Shown piece by piece: positions 9,298-17,595 of a DNA stretch of 40,600 nt (position 1 is its first letter; each line of letters opens with the position of its first letter). Both the position numbers and the translations under genes were made by a program. The notes under the pieces were generated by a model. It ran no database searches. It was not told where the DNA came from and saw only the letters and a program-made list of their open reading frames with translations. This DNA comes from Lentzea indica. GTDB taxonomy: Bacteria; Actinomycetota; Actinomycetes; Mycobacteriales; Pseudonocardiaceae. Location of the stretch: the NCBI RefSeq assembly GCF_012184385.1, contig NZ_VSRL01000057.1, positions 1 to 40,600 of the forward strand. Reading direction: 5' to 3'.

Positions 9298-9791
9298 CGA
9301 ACCCTCTCCTGCTGTGAGAGCAGACCGCGCAGCGTCTGCAGCCCCCGCGCGGCCTGACTCTTGACCGTTCCTTCCGAACACTTGAGAACAACGGCCGTCT
9401 GCTCGACGGACATGTCCTCCCAGTACCGCAGGACGAGGCACGCACGCTGCTTCGGAGGCACCTTCGCCAGAGCCTCCAACAGCACCATCCGTTCCTCCGG
9501 GTAGATCCCTGGCGGAGCGGCCGCGTCGGCGATGTCCTCACTCGCCGACTCGAACCGGAACCACCCGCGCCGCCGCTCGGACAGGAACGTCCTCACCAGG
9601 ATCTGCCTGGTGTAGGCGTCCAGTGCCTCGTGCCGCTGAATCCGGCGCCAGGCCAGATACAGCTTCGTGAACGCTTGTTGCACGAGGTCTTCCGCGCGAT
9701 GCCAGTCACCGCACAGCAGATATGCCGTGCCGCGCATGACGTCGGAACGGGCCGCGAAGTACTCCTGGAACGCGGCGTCCCGATCACTCAT
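9294..9791 (-). CDS. SigE-family ECF RNA polymerase sigma factor
   Basis: A 165-aa extracytoplasmic-function sigma factor. Region 2 is visible at about residues 10-75 (YFAARSDVMRGTAYLLCGDWHRAEDLVQQAFTKLY), with the GD-x-HRAEDLVQ pattern of the actinobacterial SigE family. Region 4 lies at about 100-155 (LAKVPPKQRACLVLRYWEDMS, then VLKCSEGTVKSQAARGL, the helix-turn-helix). GGGGGAG lies a few bases before the ATG at 9791. The downstream overlapping membrane protein is probably its regulator. Its target genes are not visible. Confidence 0.92.
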   Translation of the reverse strand: MSDRDAAFQEYFAARSDVMRGTAYLLCGDWHRAEDLVQQAFTKLYLAWRRIQRHEALDAYTRQILVRTFLSERRRGWFRFESASEDIADAAAPPGIYPEERMVLLEALAKVPPKQRACLVLRYWEDMSVEQTAVVLKCSEGTVKSQAARGLQTLRGLLSQQERVR

Positions 9792-9973
9792 CAGGTCTCC
9801 CCCTTCTGCGGTGCCGGGTTAGTCACGCCACCTCGGGCCTGGCGGGTTGCATGAACCTGACGATGAATCCAGAGTGCCACCGACTGTGACGGATCGCGTG
9901 CCGAACGTGAGCAGGTGGTGTGGAGTGCGGCGGCGTAGGCCCCTCCACCGACCACGCCCGCCGGGCCGAAAAG

Positions 9974-9979
9974 CATACT
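9974..9979 (+). promoter_or_regulatory. -10 box of a leaderless transcript
   Basis: CATACT ends 6 bases before the GTG at 9986. With initiation about 7 bases after the box, the mRNA would begin at the start codon. No ribosome site is visible. Confidence 0.5.
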
Positions 9980-9985
9980 GATGTC

Positions 9986-11170
9986 GTGATTTTCCTGTTG
10001 CTCCTCGGAGTTCCGGTCGCGCTGGGCCATCTGTACCTGTGGCGCCGGCTGGTCGTGGACACCACACGCCCGCGCACACTTGGACGCCGCATCGGCACGG
10101 TGGCCGTCATCGGGGCGTTCGTGATGCTGATGAGCGCGCTGGTCGTGACGCGCAGGGTGCCGCCGGAGTACGGGAAGTTCTTCGCCTGGCCCGGGTTCGT
10201 GTGGCTCGCCGTGCTGTTCTACCTGGCGATCGCGCTCGGCATCGCGGAGATCCCGCGCCGGATCCTGCTGAAGCGAGCGACACTCGCACCGGTGGCCGTC
10301 GGCGCCGGCACCGAGCCGGTCGAGCCCGTCGAGGTCGTGCCGGATCCGTCACGGCGGCTGTTCATCTCTCGGTCGGTCGCGATCGGCTCCGGCATCGCAG
10401 CGGGCAGCGTGGTCGGCTACGGCATGACGCAGGCACTGGGCGCGCCGCAGCTGCTGAACGTGCCGGTGACGCTGGACAAGCTCCAGACCTCGTTGTCGGG
10501 CTTCCGGATCGCTGTCGTGAGCGACATCCACCTCGGCCCGCTGCTCGGGCGTTCGCACACCGAGCGGATCGTGCGGATGATCAACGAGCAGGAGGCCGAC
10601 CTCGTCGCGATCGTCGGTGACCTGGTCGACGGCAGCGTCGCCGAGCTGGGTGAGGCCGCTGCACCGTTGCGGGACCTGGCGTCGAAGCACGGCAGCTTCT
10701 TCGTGACTGGCAACCACGAGTACTTCTCCGGCCACGAGCAGTGGATCTCGGAGCTGGACAGACTCGGCGTGAACCCGTTGCGCAACGAGGGTTTGACGGT
10801 GGCCGGCGGCATCGAGCTCGTCGGTGTGAACGACGTGACGGGGAAGTCGTATGACGACGCTCCGGACTTCGACCGCGCTTTCGCGGGCAGGAACCGGAAC
10901 AACCCCGTCGTCCTGCTGGCCCACCAGCCGGTGCAGGTCAGCGACGCCTCTTCACACGGCGTCGACCTCCAGTTGTCCGGTCATACACACGGTGGCCAGA
11001 TGGTGCCGTTCAACTTCGTTGTGCCGTTGCAGCAACCCAGCGTCGCGGGGCTGTCGAAGGTGGACGACACGTGGCTGTACGTCAGTCGTGGCGCGGGTTT
11101 CTGGGGGCCGCCGGTGCGTGTGGGCGCTCCTCCGGACATCACGATGATCGAGCTGCGCGCTGCTGGCTAA
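9986..11170 (+). CDS. Membrane metallophosphoesterase (calcineurin-like)
   Basis: A membrane-anchored phosphoesterase of about 394 aa. Three or four membrane segments occupy the N-terminus (VVIFLLLLGVPVALGHLYLW; IGTVAVIGAFVMLMSALVV; FVWLAVLFYLAIALGI), then a twin-Arg-free helix (RSVAIGSGIAAGSVVGYGM) before the enzyme domain. The two-metal motifs are in order: SDIHLG, VGDLVDG, GNHEYF, LLAHQP and SGHTHGG. Such proteins resemble E. coli YaeI and act on phosphodiesters; the substrate here is unknown. I start at the GTG at 9986 rather than an in-frame codon at 9920 because the first membrane helix begins there and a -10 box lies 6 bases before. It stands alone between the sigma operon and the polyamine operon. 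Confidence 0.88.
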   Translation: MIFLLLLGVPVALGHLYLWRRLVVDTTRPRTLGRRIGTVAVIGAFVMLMSALVVTRRVPPEYGKFFAWPGFVWLAVLFYLAIALGIAEIPRRILLKRATLAPVAVGAGTEPVEPVEVVPDPSRRLFISRSVAIGSGIAAGSVVGYGMTQALGAPQLLNVPVTLDKLQTSLSGFRIAVVSDIHLGPLLGRSHTERIVRMINEQEADLVAIVGDLVDGSVAELGEAAAPLRDLASKHGSFFVTGNHEYFSGHEQWISELDRLGVNPLRNEGLTVAGGIELVGVNDVTGKSYDDAPDFDRAFAGRNRNNPVVLLAHQPVQVSDASSHGVDLQLSGHTHGGQMVPFNFVVPLQQPSVAGLSKVDDTWLYVSRGAGFWGPPVRVGAPPDITMIELRAAG

Positions 11171-11216
11171 ATCACACTCGGCCCAACGGGATTGCGCACT
11201 TGCGGTGTCCAGGCCG

Positions 11217-11260
11217 TAGAGTGGACGGCCGTGCCCGCGTACGGACCGCGAGGCGGATGA
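11217..11260 (+). promoter_or_regulatory. Polyamine operon promoter and candidate 9-codon leader ORF
   Basis: TAGAGT at 11217-11222 is a likely -10 box. Eight bases later a GTG (11231) opens a short frame, VPAYGPRGG, which stops at TGA 11258-11260, 18 bases before the decarboxylase start and in the same frame. A leaderless leader peptide here could influence expression; this is inference. Confidence 0.35.
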
Positions 11261-11278
11261 AGGGGGAACCCTGGGGAA

Positions 11279-12445
11279 ATGACCGAGAGCTTCGCCGTCG
11301 ACCGGCGTTACGAGGCAGAGGCTCGTATTCGGCGTTTCCTGGACCAGGAGAACCCGTCGACACCGTGTCTGGTGATCGACCTCGAGACGATCCGTGCGCG
11401 CTACCAGGCGATTCACGCCGCACTGCCGTCCGTCGACATCTTCTACGCCGTCAAGTCGAACCCCGAGTCCGACGTGGTCGGCACCCTGGTCTCCGAGGGT
11501 TCGCACTTCGACGTGGCATCGCCCGCTGAGATCGACCTGTGCCTGGCGCGCGGCGCCGCACCGGCGTCGATCTCCTACAGCAACCCCATCAAGAAGGCCG
11601 CGGACATCGCGTACGCCTACTCACGCGGGGTGCGACTGTTCGTGTCGGACAGCGAGCAGGACGTGCGGTTCGTCGCCGAGCACGCGCCGGGTTCGTCGGT
11701 ACTGGTGCGAATTCTTGTACACAGCAAGGGTTCCACGTACCCGTTCGGCAACAAGTTCGGTTGTGATCCGGAGATGGCGACGGATCTCTTGCGGCTGGCG
11801 CACCATTCAGGACTCGTTCCTTTGGGTGTCGCTTTCCACGCGGGCTCGCAACAGCTGTCCGTCGACGGCTGGGACTCCGGCATCGCCGATGCCGCGTTGA
11901 TCGCGGCCAAGCTGCGCGCGGAAGGCATCGAGACCTCAACTGTCAACCTGGGCGGCGGACTTCCGGCCGTGTACCAGGCTTCCACGCCTTCGCTCGAGGA
12001 TTTCGCCTCTGCCATCGAGGCTTCGATCGCGCGGCACTTCGGCGCCGCGCGTCCGCGGGTGATGATCGAACCGGGCCGTGCGATCTCCGCGGAGGCCGGA
12101 ATGATCCGTTCGTCCGTCGTGCTCGTGTCACGGAAGTCCTATTCGGACGAACGCCGCTGGGTCTACATCGACATCGGCCGCTACCAGGGACTCGCCGAAA
12201 CCGAAGGCGAGGCGATCGCGTACAGGTTGCAGACCTCGCGTGACGGCGGTGAGGTCGGCCCGATCGTGCTGGCCGGCCCGACGTGCGACGCGGACGACGT
12301 GATCTACCAGCACACCCGCTACGACCTGCCGCTGGACCTGCAGGCGGGTGACCACGTGGACATCCTCCACGCGGGCGCCTACACCTCCTCCTATTCGTCC
12401 GTGTGCTTCAACGGCTTCCCGCCGTTGGCCACGTACTGCATCTAA
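11279..12445 (+). CDS. Ornithine decarboxylase-like PLP enzyme (alanine-racemase fold)
   Basis: A 388-aa decarboxylase of the eukaryotic-type ODC/DapDC family, expected to make putrescine from ornithine. Lys59 in FYAVKSNP binds PLP. HAGSQ, the glycine loop NLGGGLP and EPGRAIS are the usual PLP-phosphate contacts. GPTCDADDVIY carries the ODC active-site Cys and the substrate Asp, and the C-terminal GAYTSSYSSVCFNGFPP is typical. It lacks the substrate pattern of diaminopimelate decarboxylase. The next two genes are speD and speE, which supports a polyamine role. ATG 11279 has AAGGGGG about 11 bases upstream, a rather long spacing. Lysine or arginine as substrate cannot be ruled out. Confidence 0.88.
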   Translation: MTESFAVDRRYEAEARIRRFLDQENPSTPCLVIDLETIRARYQAIHAALPSVDIFYAVKSNPESDVVGTLVSEGSHFDVASPAEIDLCLARGAAPASISYSNPIKKAADIAYAYSRGVRLFVSDSEQDVRFVAEHAPGSSVLVRILVHSKGSTYPFGNKFGCDPEMATDLLRLAHHSGLVPLGVAFHAGSQQLSVDGWDSGIADAALIAAKLRAEGIETSTVNLGGGLPAVYQASTPSLEDFASAIEASIARHFGAARPRVMIEPGRAISAEAGMIRSSVVLVSRKSYSDERRWVYIDIGRYQGLAETEGEAIAYRLQTSRDGGEVGPIVLAGPTCDADDVIYQHTRYDLPLDLQAGDHVDILHAGAYTSSYSSVCFNGFPPLATYCI

Positions 12446-12478
12446 GTCCGTCGTAATTCACATAGTTTGGAGTGATTG

Positions 12479-12874
12479 ATGTCCGAAGCGCCCTGTCAGA
12501 CCGAGGAGACCGTCGGTTTGTTCGCGGGACAGCACGTACTTGCAGAGCTCTCGGGTGTGAGCGCGGATCTGCTCGACGACGAGCAGTTCCTCCGGCACGC
12601 CCTTGGTGAGGTTCTCACGCAGGCCGACGCAACGGTGCTGGAGGTGATCTCCAAGAAGTTCGAACCTCAAGGAGTCACCGTGCTGGCTTTGCTGTCGGAG
12701 TCCCATGCGTCGATCCATACCTATCCCGAAGTGGGTTCGGTGTTCGTCGACGTGTTCACCTGCGGTACTCGTGCGAAGCCCGCGCTAGCCGTCCAGCTAC
12801 TCGCTGACGCCCTGGGCGCCGCTCACGTGAGCACGGACGTCGTCACTCGTGGCATCAAGGAGCACGCCGCGTGA
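12479..12874 (+). CDS. speD: S-adenosylmethionine decarboxylase proenzyme (class 1b)
   Basis: A 131-aa proenzyme that supplies the aminopropyl donor for spermidine. The motif SESHASIHTYPE is the self-cleavage site: the chain breaks between Glu74 and Ser75, and Ser75 becomes the pyruvoyl cofactor. The catalytic Cys is in VDVFTCGTRAKP. The length is that of the short bacterial/archaeal class. ATG 12479 is preferred over a TTG one codon earlier, because GGAG lies 6 bases before it. The stop overlaps the next start by 4 bases (GTGA). Confidence 0.95.
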   Translation: MSEAPCQTEETVGLFAGQHVLAELSGVSADLLDDEQFLRHALGEVLTQADATVLEVISKKFEPQGVTVLALLSESHASIHTYPEVGSVFVDVFTCGTRAKPALAVQLLADALGAAHVSTDVVTRGIKEHAA

Positions 12875-13719
12875 ACACCATCAACGAGCCGCTCGCCGAG
12901 GGCATGACCCGCCACTGGCGCGTGGACGAGGTGCTGGTCGACACCAAGACCGACTTCCAGCACCTGGTGATCGCCCGCACGGCCCAGGGCGTGTCGCTGT
13001 TCTGCGACGACGACCGCCAGTCGACGGAGTTCAGCCAGCTGACCTACCACGAGGCCCTGATGGTGCCGGCGCTCCTGCTGGCCGACACCGTCGAGCGCGT
13101 GTTGGTCATCGGCTCCTCCGAGGGTGTCGTGTGCCAGATGGCCGTTCAGCACGGCGCGACCGTCGTCGACCACATCGACATCGACGAGCAGGCCGTCAAG
13201 CTATGCGCCGAGCACCTGCCGTACGGGTACACGCTCGAGGAGCTGGCACTCGCCGAGAAGGGCGACGGCCCGATCCGCGTGCAGTACATCGACGGGTTCG
13301 AGTACATCCGTACGACGTCGGAGAAGTACGACATCGTGCTGGTGGACCTGCCCGACGAGCGCGAGGAGGAGGCTCAGCAGAACCGCTTGTACGGCGCCGA
13401 CTTCCTGCGCATGTGCAAGGCCCTGCTGCGTCCCGGCGGCGTCGTCGTCAACCAGTCCGGCTGCCAGACGATGTGGCGCAACACCACGCTGATCCGCTCC
13501 TGGCAGCGGTTCAACGAGGTGTTCGACACCGTGGCGTACTACGGCTCGGACGAGCACGAGTGGGCATACCTGTTCGGCCGCGCGGACGTCGTCGAGGACC
13601 CGACCGCGCTGATGGTCGAGCGGTTGAAGACGGCCGGGTACCAGCCGGAGTCGATCGACGACCTGGCGTTGCTGGGCAACAGCATTCCGCCCTACCGGGT
13701 ACGGCAGTCGCTGGCCTGA
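12871..13719 (+). CDS. speE: Spermidine synthase-like aminopropyltransferase
   Basis: A 282-aa enzyme that would transfer the aminopropyl group from decarboxylated AdoMet to putrescine. The small N-terminal beta domain (about 1-60) ends in DDDRQSTEFSQLTYHEALMVP, where family members have the Q-x-DE-YHE pattern. The Rossmann part has VLVIGSSEGVVCQ (nucleotide loop), HIDIDEQAV (acidic ribose contact) and IVLVDLPDE, where the catalytic Asp of DSSDP would lie. GGVVVNQSGC is the usual later strand. The GTG start overlaps the speD stop. Because the DLPDE and SSEG motifs differ from the textbook ones, a different amine acceptor is possible. Confidence 0.88.
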   Translation: MNTINEPLAEGMTRHWRVDEVLVDTKTDFQHLVIARTAQGVSLFCDDDRQSTEFSQLTYHEALMVPALLLADTVERVLVIGSSEGVVCQMAVQHGATVVDHIDIDEQAVKLCAEHLPYGYTLEELALAEKGDGPIRVQYIDGFEYIRTTSEKYDIVLVDLPDEREEEAQQNRLYGADFLRMCKALLRPGGVVVNQSGCQTMWRNTTLIRSWQRFNEVFDTVAYYGSDEHEWAYLFGRADVVEDPTALMVERLKTAGYQPESIDDLALLGNSIPPYRVRQSLA

Positions 13720-13734
13720 GGGTTCGATTTTGAG

Positions 13735-13770
13735 AGGGGCGCTTCCCGTTTCCAGGGGAGGCGCCCCTTT
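13735..13770 (+). terminator. Terminator of the polyamine operon
   Basis: Arms AGGGGCGCTTCCC (13735-13747) and GGGAGGCGCCCCT (13756-13768), one wobble pair, followed by TTT. It begins 15 bases after the speE stop. Confidence 0.85.
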
Positions 13771-13839
13771 CGCTGTCTCCTGGCGATGGCGGCGCAGGGC
13801 GTGGCGGCCAGCCCGATGATCGAGTCGCGTGGAGGGCAC

Positions 13840-14046
13840 GGCCCCACCCTCCCGGGGGCTGACCACCACGGCCGCAGAACCTCAATTTAGACGCGCAAAC
13901 ACCGTGTCAAGCCGCCGTTCGGCGATCTGTGGACAACCCGAGCCGCCGACTGAGTTGTCCACAGATCGGCCGGTGGCGGCTTGACACGGCGATTTCGCGA
14001 ATAAGCTGAAGACGCTGGCCGGTCTGCCCCCTGGGAGGGTGGGGCC
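13840..14046. repeat. Long imperfect palindrome with paired DnaA boxes and divergent promoters
   Basis: Three nested inverted pairs share a centre near 13945: 13840-13853 with 14033-14046 (GGCCCCACCCTCCC), 13902-13916 with 13975-13989 (CCGTGTCAAGCCGCC) and 13923-13937 with 13954-13968 (CGATCTGTGGACAAC). The inner pair contains the DnaA box TTGTCCACA twice, pointing outwards (13936-13928 on minus, 13955-13963 on plus). Outside each box is TTGACA, and on both sides TANNNT follows after exactly 15 bases (TAAATT on minus, TAAGCT at 14002 on plus). So two diverging promoter-like units mirror each other. No gene of convincing quality starts in either direction; the region 13771-14180 is otherwise empty. 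It could be a regulatory site, a pair of small-RNA genes or a DnaA-binding locus. Confidence 0.75.
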
Positions 14047-14180
14047 TGCCTCGGGGCGCGAATTCGCCATCACACGCCCACGTGCAGCAGGCCCGAGAGC
14101 ACGTACAAGACCGGTAGCCCACTTGACTGTTCTCCCCATGGCATTGAAGCGTGCCGGGGAGCCCTACCTGAATCACCGGG

Positions 14181-14203
14181 GCCAGCCCCGCAACGGGGCT
14201 GGC
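14181..14203 (-). terminator. Terminator of the S9 peptidase gene
   Basis: GCCAGCCCCG and CGGGGCTGGC pair over 10 bases with a 3-base loop, 13 bases after the stop of the minus-strand gene. Confidence 0.8.
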
Positions 14204-14215
14204 GCCAGGGTGATC

Positions 14216-16264
14216 TCAGCTCAGCGACTGCTTGAGGAAGTCGACCTGCAGGAGGAGCAGGTTCTCGGCCACCTGTTCCTGCGGGGTCATGTGCGTAACA
14301 CCCGAGAGCGGCAGCACGGTGTGGGGGCGACCGGCGGCGAGCAGGGCGCTGGAGAGGCGCAGGGTGTGCGCGGCCACCACGTTGTCGTCGGCCAGGCCGT
14401 GGATGATCATCAGCGGGCGGGAGAGCTTGTCCGCGTCGGCGATGAGCGAGTTCGAGTCGTAGACCTCGGGCTTGTCGTCGGGGTGGCCGAGATAGCGCTC
14501 GGTGTAGTGGGTGTCGTAGAGGCGCCAGTCGGTGACCGGGGCGCCGGCGATGCCCGCGTGGAAGACGTCAGGGCGCCGCAGCACGGCCAAAGCCGACAGG
14601 TAGCCGCCGTAGGACCAGCCGCGGATCGCGACGCGGGTCAGGTCGAGGTCGGGCTCGACGGCCGCGGCCGCGTGCAGGGCGTCGACCTGGTCTTCCAAGG
14701 TGGGGCCGGCGAAGTCGTACGCGATCGCGCGTTCCCAGGCGAGACCGCGGCCAGGGGTGCCGCGTCCGTCGGCGACGATGACCGCGAAGCCCTGGTCGGC
14801 GAGCCACTGCGACGCCAGGAAGGAGTTCTGGGACGACAGGACCCGCTGCGCGTGCGGGCCGCCGTACGGATCCATCAGCACGGGCAGCTTGGTGCCCGGC
14901 ACGTGGTCGGACGGCAGCAGCAGCGCGGCACGGATCGAGCGCTCGCCCAGGGTCAGCAGCCGCGGGGACGCCTTGAGCACCGGAGTCTCCGCCCACGACT
15001 CGATCTCGTGGTCGCCGATGGTGACGCGCGCGCCGAACCTGTCCAAAGTGGCCGATACGAGGACAACCGTGTCACCGCCGCGAATCGCGGAATGCACACC
15101 GTCCTCAGTGGACAGCTTCTCGACGGTGCCACCGACCGAGTAGACGTGCACCTGAGTTGGGTCGCCGGCCGAGGCCGAGACCAGGATCGAGTCGTCGGCG
15201 ATGTCGAGCACCCTGCGCACCTGGAGGCCGGCCGTCAGGACGTCGTCGCCGACCTGGAGCGCGTACTCGTCGCCCTCGCCCACGATCCGCACGAGGCGGC
15301 CGTCCGGAGTCCACGCCGGAGCGCCGTCGGTGACCTCGAGCCACGTCGGGTCGGTCTCGACGGCGAGCTCGGTGACAGAACCGGTGTCGGGGGCCAGCGA
15401 GTAGATCCGGCGCGTGCGCTGGTCACGGGTCTGCGTGGTGATCAGCGGGGCGCCACCGGACGACCAGTGCACGTCGTTGAGGTAGTCGAACTCCAGCAGC
15501 ACCGGCACGAAGGTGCCGTCCAGCGACACCACGTGCAGCGACACCGTGGCGTTGGTCGTACCCGCCGCCGGGTAGGCGATCTCGGTGGCCGCCGTGCCGG
15601 GGTTCGCCGGGTCGGCGATGTACCAGCGCTGCACCGGGGCGTTGTTCACGCGCGCGGCGATGAGGCGCTTGCCGCCCGGCTCCCACCAGTAGCCGCGGTA
15701 GCGCGACATCTCCTCGGCCGCGATGAACTCGGCCAGGCCGAACGTCACGTCCTCGCCGTCCGGGACGGCGACGGCGGTGTCCTCGCCCGAGTCCAGCTCG
15801 ACCACCCGCAACGTGCCGCGCGTAACGTACGCCACACGCTCACCCGTCGGGTCGACGCGCGGGTCGATGACGCCACCCTGGGTGGGCAGCTCACGGACCG
15901 CGCCGTTCGTCAGGTCGGCCACGAACAGACGGCCGGACAGAGCGAACGAGGCGACCGAAGCGTCCTTCGAGAGTGTGTAACCGACGATGCCCGCGCCGGA
16001 CTCACGCGTGCGCTCGCGGCGTGCCTTCTCCTCCGCGGGCAGGTCCTCCGGATCGGTCAGCAGCGTCGCCGGGTCGGCGATCAGCCTTTCGACGCCGGTG
16101 GCCGTGTTCAGCTCCCAGAGTCCGTTCGCACGGCTTGTGGCCGTGGCCGGACGCAGGAAGAAGACACGTGCCCCGTCCGACGACACCGCGAAGGTCCTCG
16201 GTGCGCCGACGGTGAACCGCTGTGTGCGCGCCTGTTGGCGCGGGAAGGAGATGTCGTTGCCCAC
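14216..16264 (-). CDS. S9 family peptidase (DPP IV/prolyl oligopeptidase type)
   Basis: A 682-aa serine peptidase. The first 400 residues form the DPP IV-type beta-propeller (repeats such as FAVSSDGARVFFLRP and WTPDGRLVRIVGEG; the motif AAEEMSRYRGYWW holds the Glu residues that bind the peptide N-terminus in DPP IV). The C-terminal alpha/beta hydrolase has DPYGGPHAQ, the nucleophile Ser near residue 551 in GWSYGGYLS, Asp in HGLADDNV and His in GVTHMTP. No signal peptide is seen, so it probably acts in the cytoplasm on short peptides, perhaps removing Xaa-Pro dipeptides. The start is a GTG (MGNDISFPRQQ). Its stop faces the palindrome region. Confidence 0.92.
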   Translation of the reverse strand: MGNDISFPRQQARTQRFTVGAPRTFAVSSDGARVFFLRPATATSRANGLWELNTATGVERLIADPATLLTDPEDLPAEEKARRERTRESGAGIVGYTLSKDASVASFALSGRLFVADLTNGAVRELPTQGGVIDPRVDPTGERVAYVTRGTLRVVELDSGEDTAVAVPDGEDVTFGLAEFIAAEEMSRYRGYWWEPGGKRLIAARVNNAPVQRWYIADPANPGTAATEIAYPAAGTTNATVSLHVVSLDGTFVPVLLEFDYLNDVHWSSGGAPLITTQTRDQRTRRIYSLAPDTGSVTELAVETDPTWLEVTDGAPAWTPDGRLVRIVGEGDEYALQVGDDVLTAGLQVRRVLDIADDSILVSASAGDPTQVHVYSVGGTVEKLSTEDGVHSAIRGGDTVVLVSATLDRFGARVTIGDHEIESWAETPVLKASPRLLTLGERSIRAALLLPSDHVPGTKLPVLMDPYGGPHAQRVLSSQNSFLASQWLADQGFAVIVADGRGTPGRGLAWERAIAYDFAGPTLEDQVDALHAAAAVEPDLDLTRVAIRGWSYGGYLSALAVLRRPDVFHAGIAGAPVTDWRLYDTHYTERYLGHPDDKPEVYDSNSLIADADKLSRPLMIIHGLADDNVVAAHTLRLSSALLAAGRPHTVLPLSGVTHMTPQEQVAENLLLLQVDFLKQSLS

Positions 16265-16384
16265 CCGCCAACACTAACCCGCGCACGTGTGCGGCACGGG
16301 TGCTGTGACGTGCACTGCCTGGCGCGATACAGACCCGACGAAGGTTGCGGAGGCGACACCGGACGTGCGCGGAGGACCGTGCCT

Positions 16385-17153
16385 CTAGCCCACGCGACTT
16401 CGCGGAGGCAGGGGAACGAACCCACTGGTACGCCGCACGTACTCGGCATAACCAGGCCGGCGCGACACGATGTCCTTCTCGAGCAACGGCTTGCCGGTGC
16501 CCTTCGCGAGCAGCCACGTCATGATCACCGGACCGATGATCGTGAGCGCGGCCTGCCACGAATGCAGCGCGAACAGGAACAGGCCCCACCACACGACGGC
16601 GTCACCGAAGTAGTTCGGATGCCTTGTGTAGCGCCAAAGTCCGCGATCCATCACAGCGCCCTCGTTCGCCGGATCCGCCCGGAACCGGGAGAGCTGCCAA
16701 TCACCAACGGCCTCGAAAGCGAAGCCGACCATCCACACGCCAGTGCCCACCCAATCTAGCACCCCGAACGGGACCGAAAGATGCTGCGCGGCCTGCACCG
16801 GCAGCGACACGATCCACATCAGCGCGGCCTGGATCAGGTAGACGCGATACATCCGCAGACGCGGATTTCCCTTGGCACGCCTCAAAATGTCCTGGTATCG
16901 CGGATCTTCGTCCTTGCCAGCGTTGCGCACGAAGATGTGCACACCCAGGCGTACGCCCCAGATCACCGTCAGCGCCGCCACCAGCCACCGCCGAGTTGGT
17001 TCGCCCTCCGCGAACAGCAACGTGACCACCGTGATCACGGCGAACCAGGGCCCACGCGGAGTCGATCAGGTCATAGCGCTTGCGGGCGTCCGCGTACAAG
17101 AACAGGCCGCTGAGCAGCAGGACGACCGTCACCAAGCTGATCAGGAAGCTCAT
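16385..17153 (-). CDS. DUF1295 membrane protein (steroid-reductase/methyltransferase-like), frameshifted
   Basis: A multi-pass membrane protein of the DUF1295 family, related to 3-oxo-5-alpha-steroid 4-dehydrogenases and isoprenylcysteine methyltransferases. The start (MSFLISLVTVVLLLSGLFLYADA, DLIDSAW) lies in one frame; from about 17045 the match continues in another (FAVITVVTLLFAEGEPTRRW). The family motif DRGLWRYTRHPNYFGDAVVWWGLF and the end GYAEYVRRTSGFVPLPPR are intact. One extra or two missing bases explain the break; joined length is about 255 aa, normal. Related genes usually follow a cyclopropane fatty-acid synthase in actinobacteria, and a remnant of such a gene overlaps the start here. 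The substrate is unknown, probably a membrane lipid. Confidence 0.82.
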
Positions 17154-17462
17154 CGGGTCACCAGCTCACCCACCACTTTCAGTTGCAATGCAAGTGTCAC
17201 GACCTCCGAGATCCGAGGCCGGCAGGTCACACCGCGCCGAACGAGCCGCCAGATCCGGGAAAGACCGCTCACGTACGCGCGCGCTGGACCCAACTCGTTC
17301 GGGCTCCAGGCGAGCCGCCTCACCGCGTCCCGGGACCGGACCACGAGCATGGTGCCGTCCTGCGGCCCTGCCACGCTCCCGCTCCACGCCCGAATTCCGA
17401 TCTGCAGCGGCGAACCCCAGTACCCGCTCGGCCATTCCTGCCAGCTGACCAGCAACGATCAC
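17150..17462 (-). pseudogene. Remnant of a cyclopropane-fatty-acid synthase N-terminal domain
   Basis: The frame from 17455 reads LQIGIRAWSGSVAGP and LVVRSRDAVRRLAWSPNELG, then ARAYVSG, which is the N-terminal domain of CfaA/UfaA1-type lipid methyltransferases. It then runs GLSRIWRLVRRGV and stops; the normal acidic stretch after the YVSG motif (about DLDVEGD) and the whole SAM-methyltransferase domain are missing, so about 100 of some 420 residues remain. A GTG at 17462 with AGGAGG 6 bases upstream starts another frame, VIVAGQLAGMAERVLG, which looks like the true N-terminus, so a frame change (probably one extra G near 17415) lies between. The stop overlaps the DUF1295 start (ATGA). The remnant may still be read so that DUF1295 is translated. 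Confidence 0.6.
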
Positions 17463-17595
17463 CCCGCACCTCCTGTGTGACCTGGCTCCGCCAGACGTTC
17501 GAGACGGCAGCGGGTTCGGTTCGTTTCTGAACCGAGACGCAACCGCGCCCGTATGGCCTCGATAGAGCGAACGACGGAACAAGGAGGACATGAGT

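Noticed and set aside
13923..13968. The paired DnaA boxes as the replication origin
   Set aside because: Only two boxes are present, and dnaA, dnaN and gyrase genes, which flank oriC in actinobacteria, are absent.
14039..16759. A 906-residue plus-strand frame opposite the S9 peptidase and DUF1295
   Set aside because: It is Arg/Gly/His-rich with no family features, and the minus strand encodes clear enzymes. Such antisense frames are usual in very GC-rich DNA.
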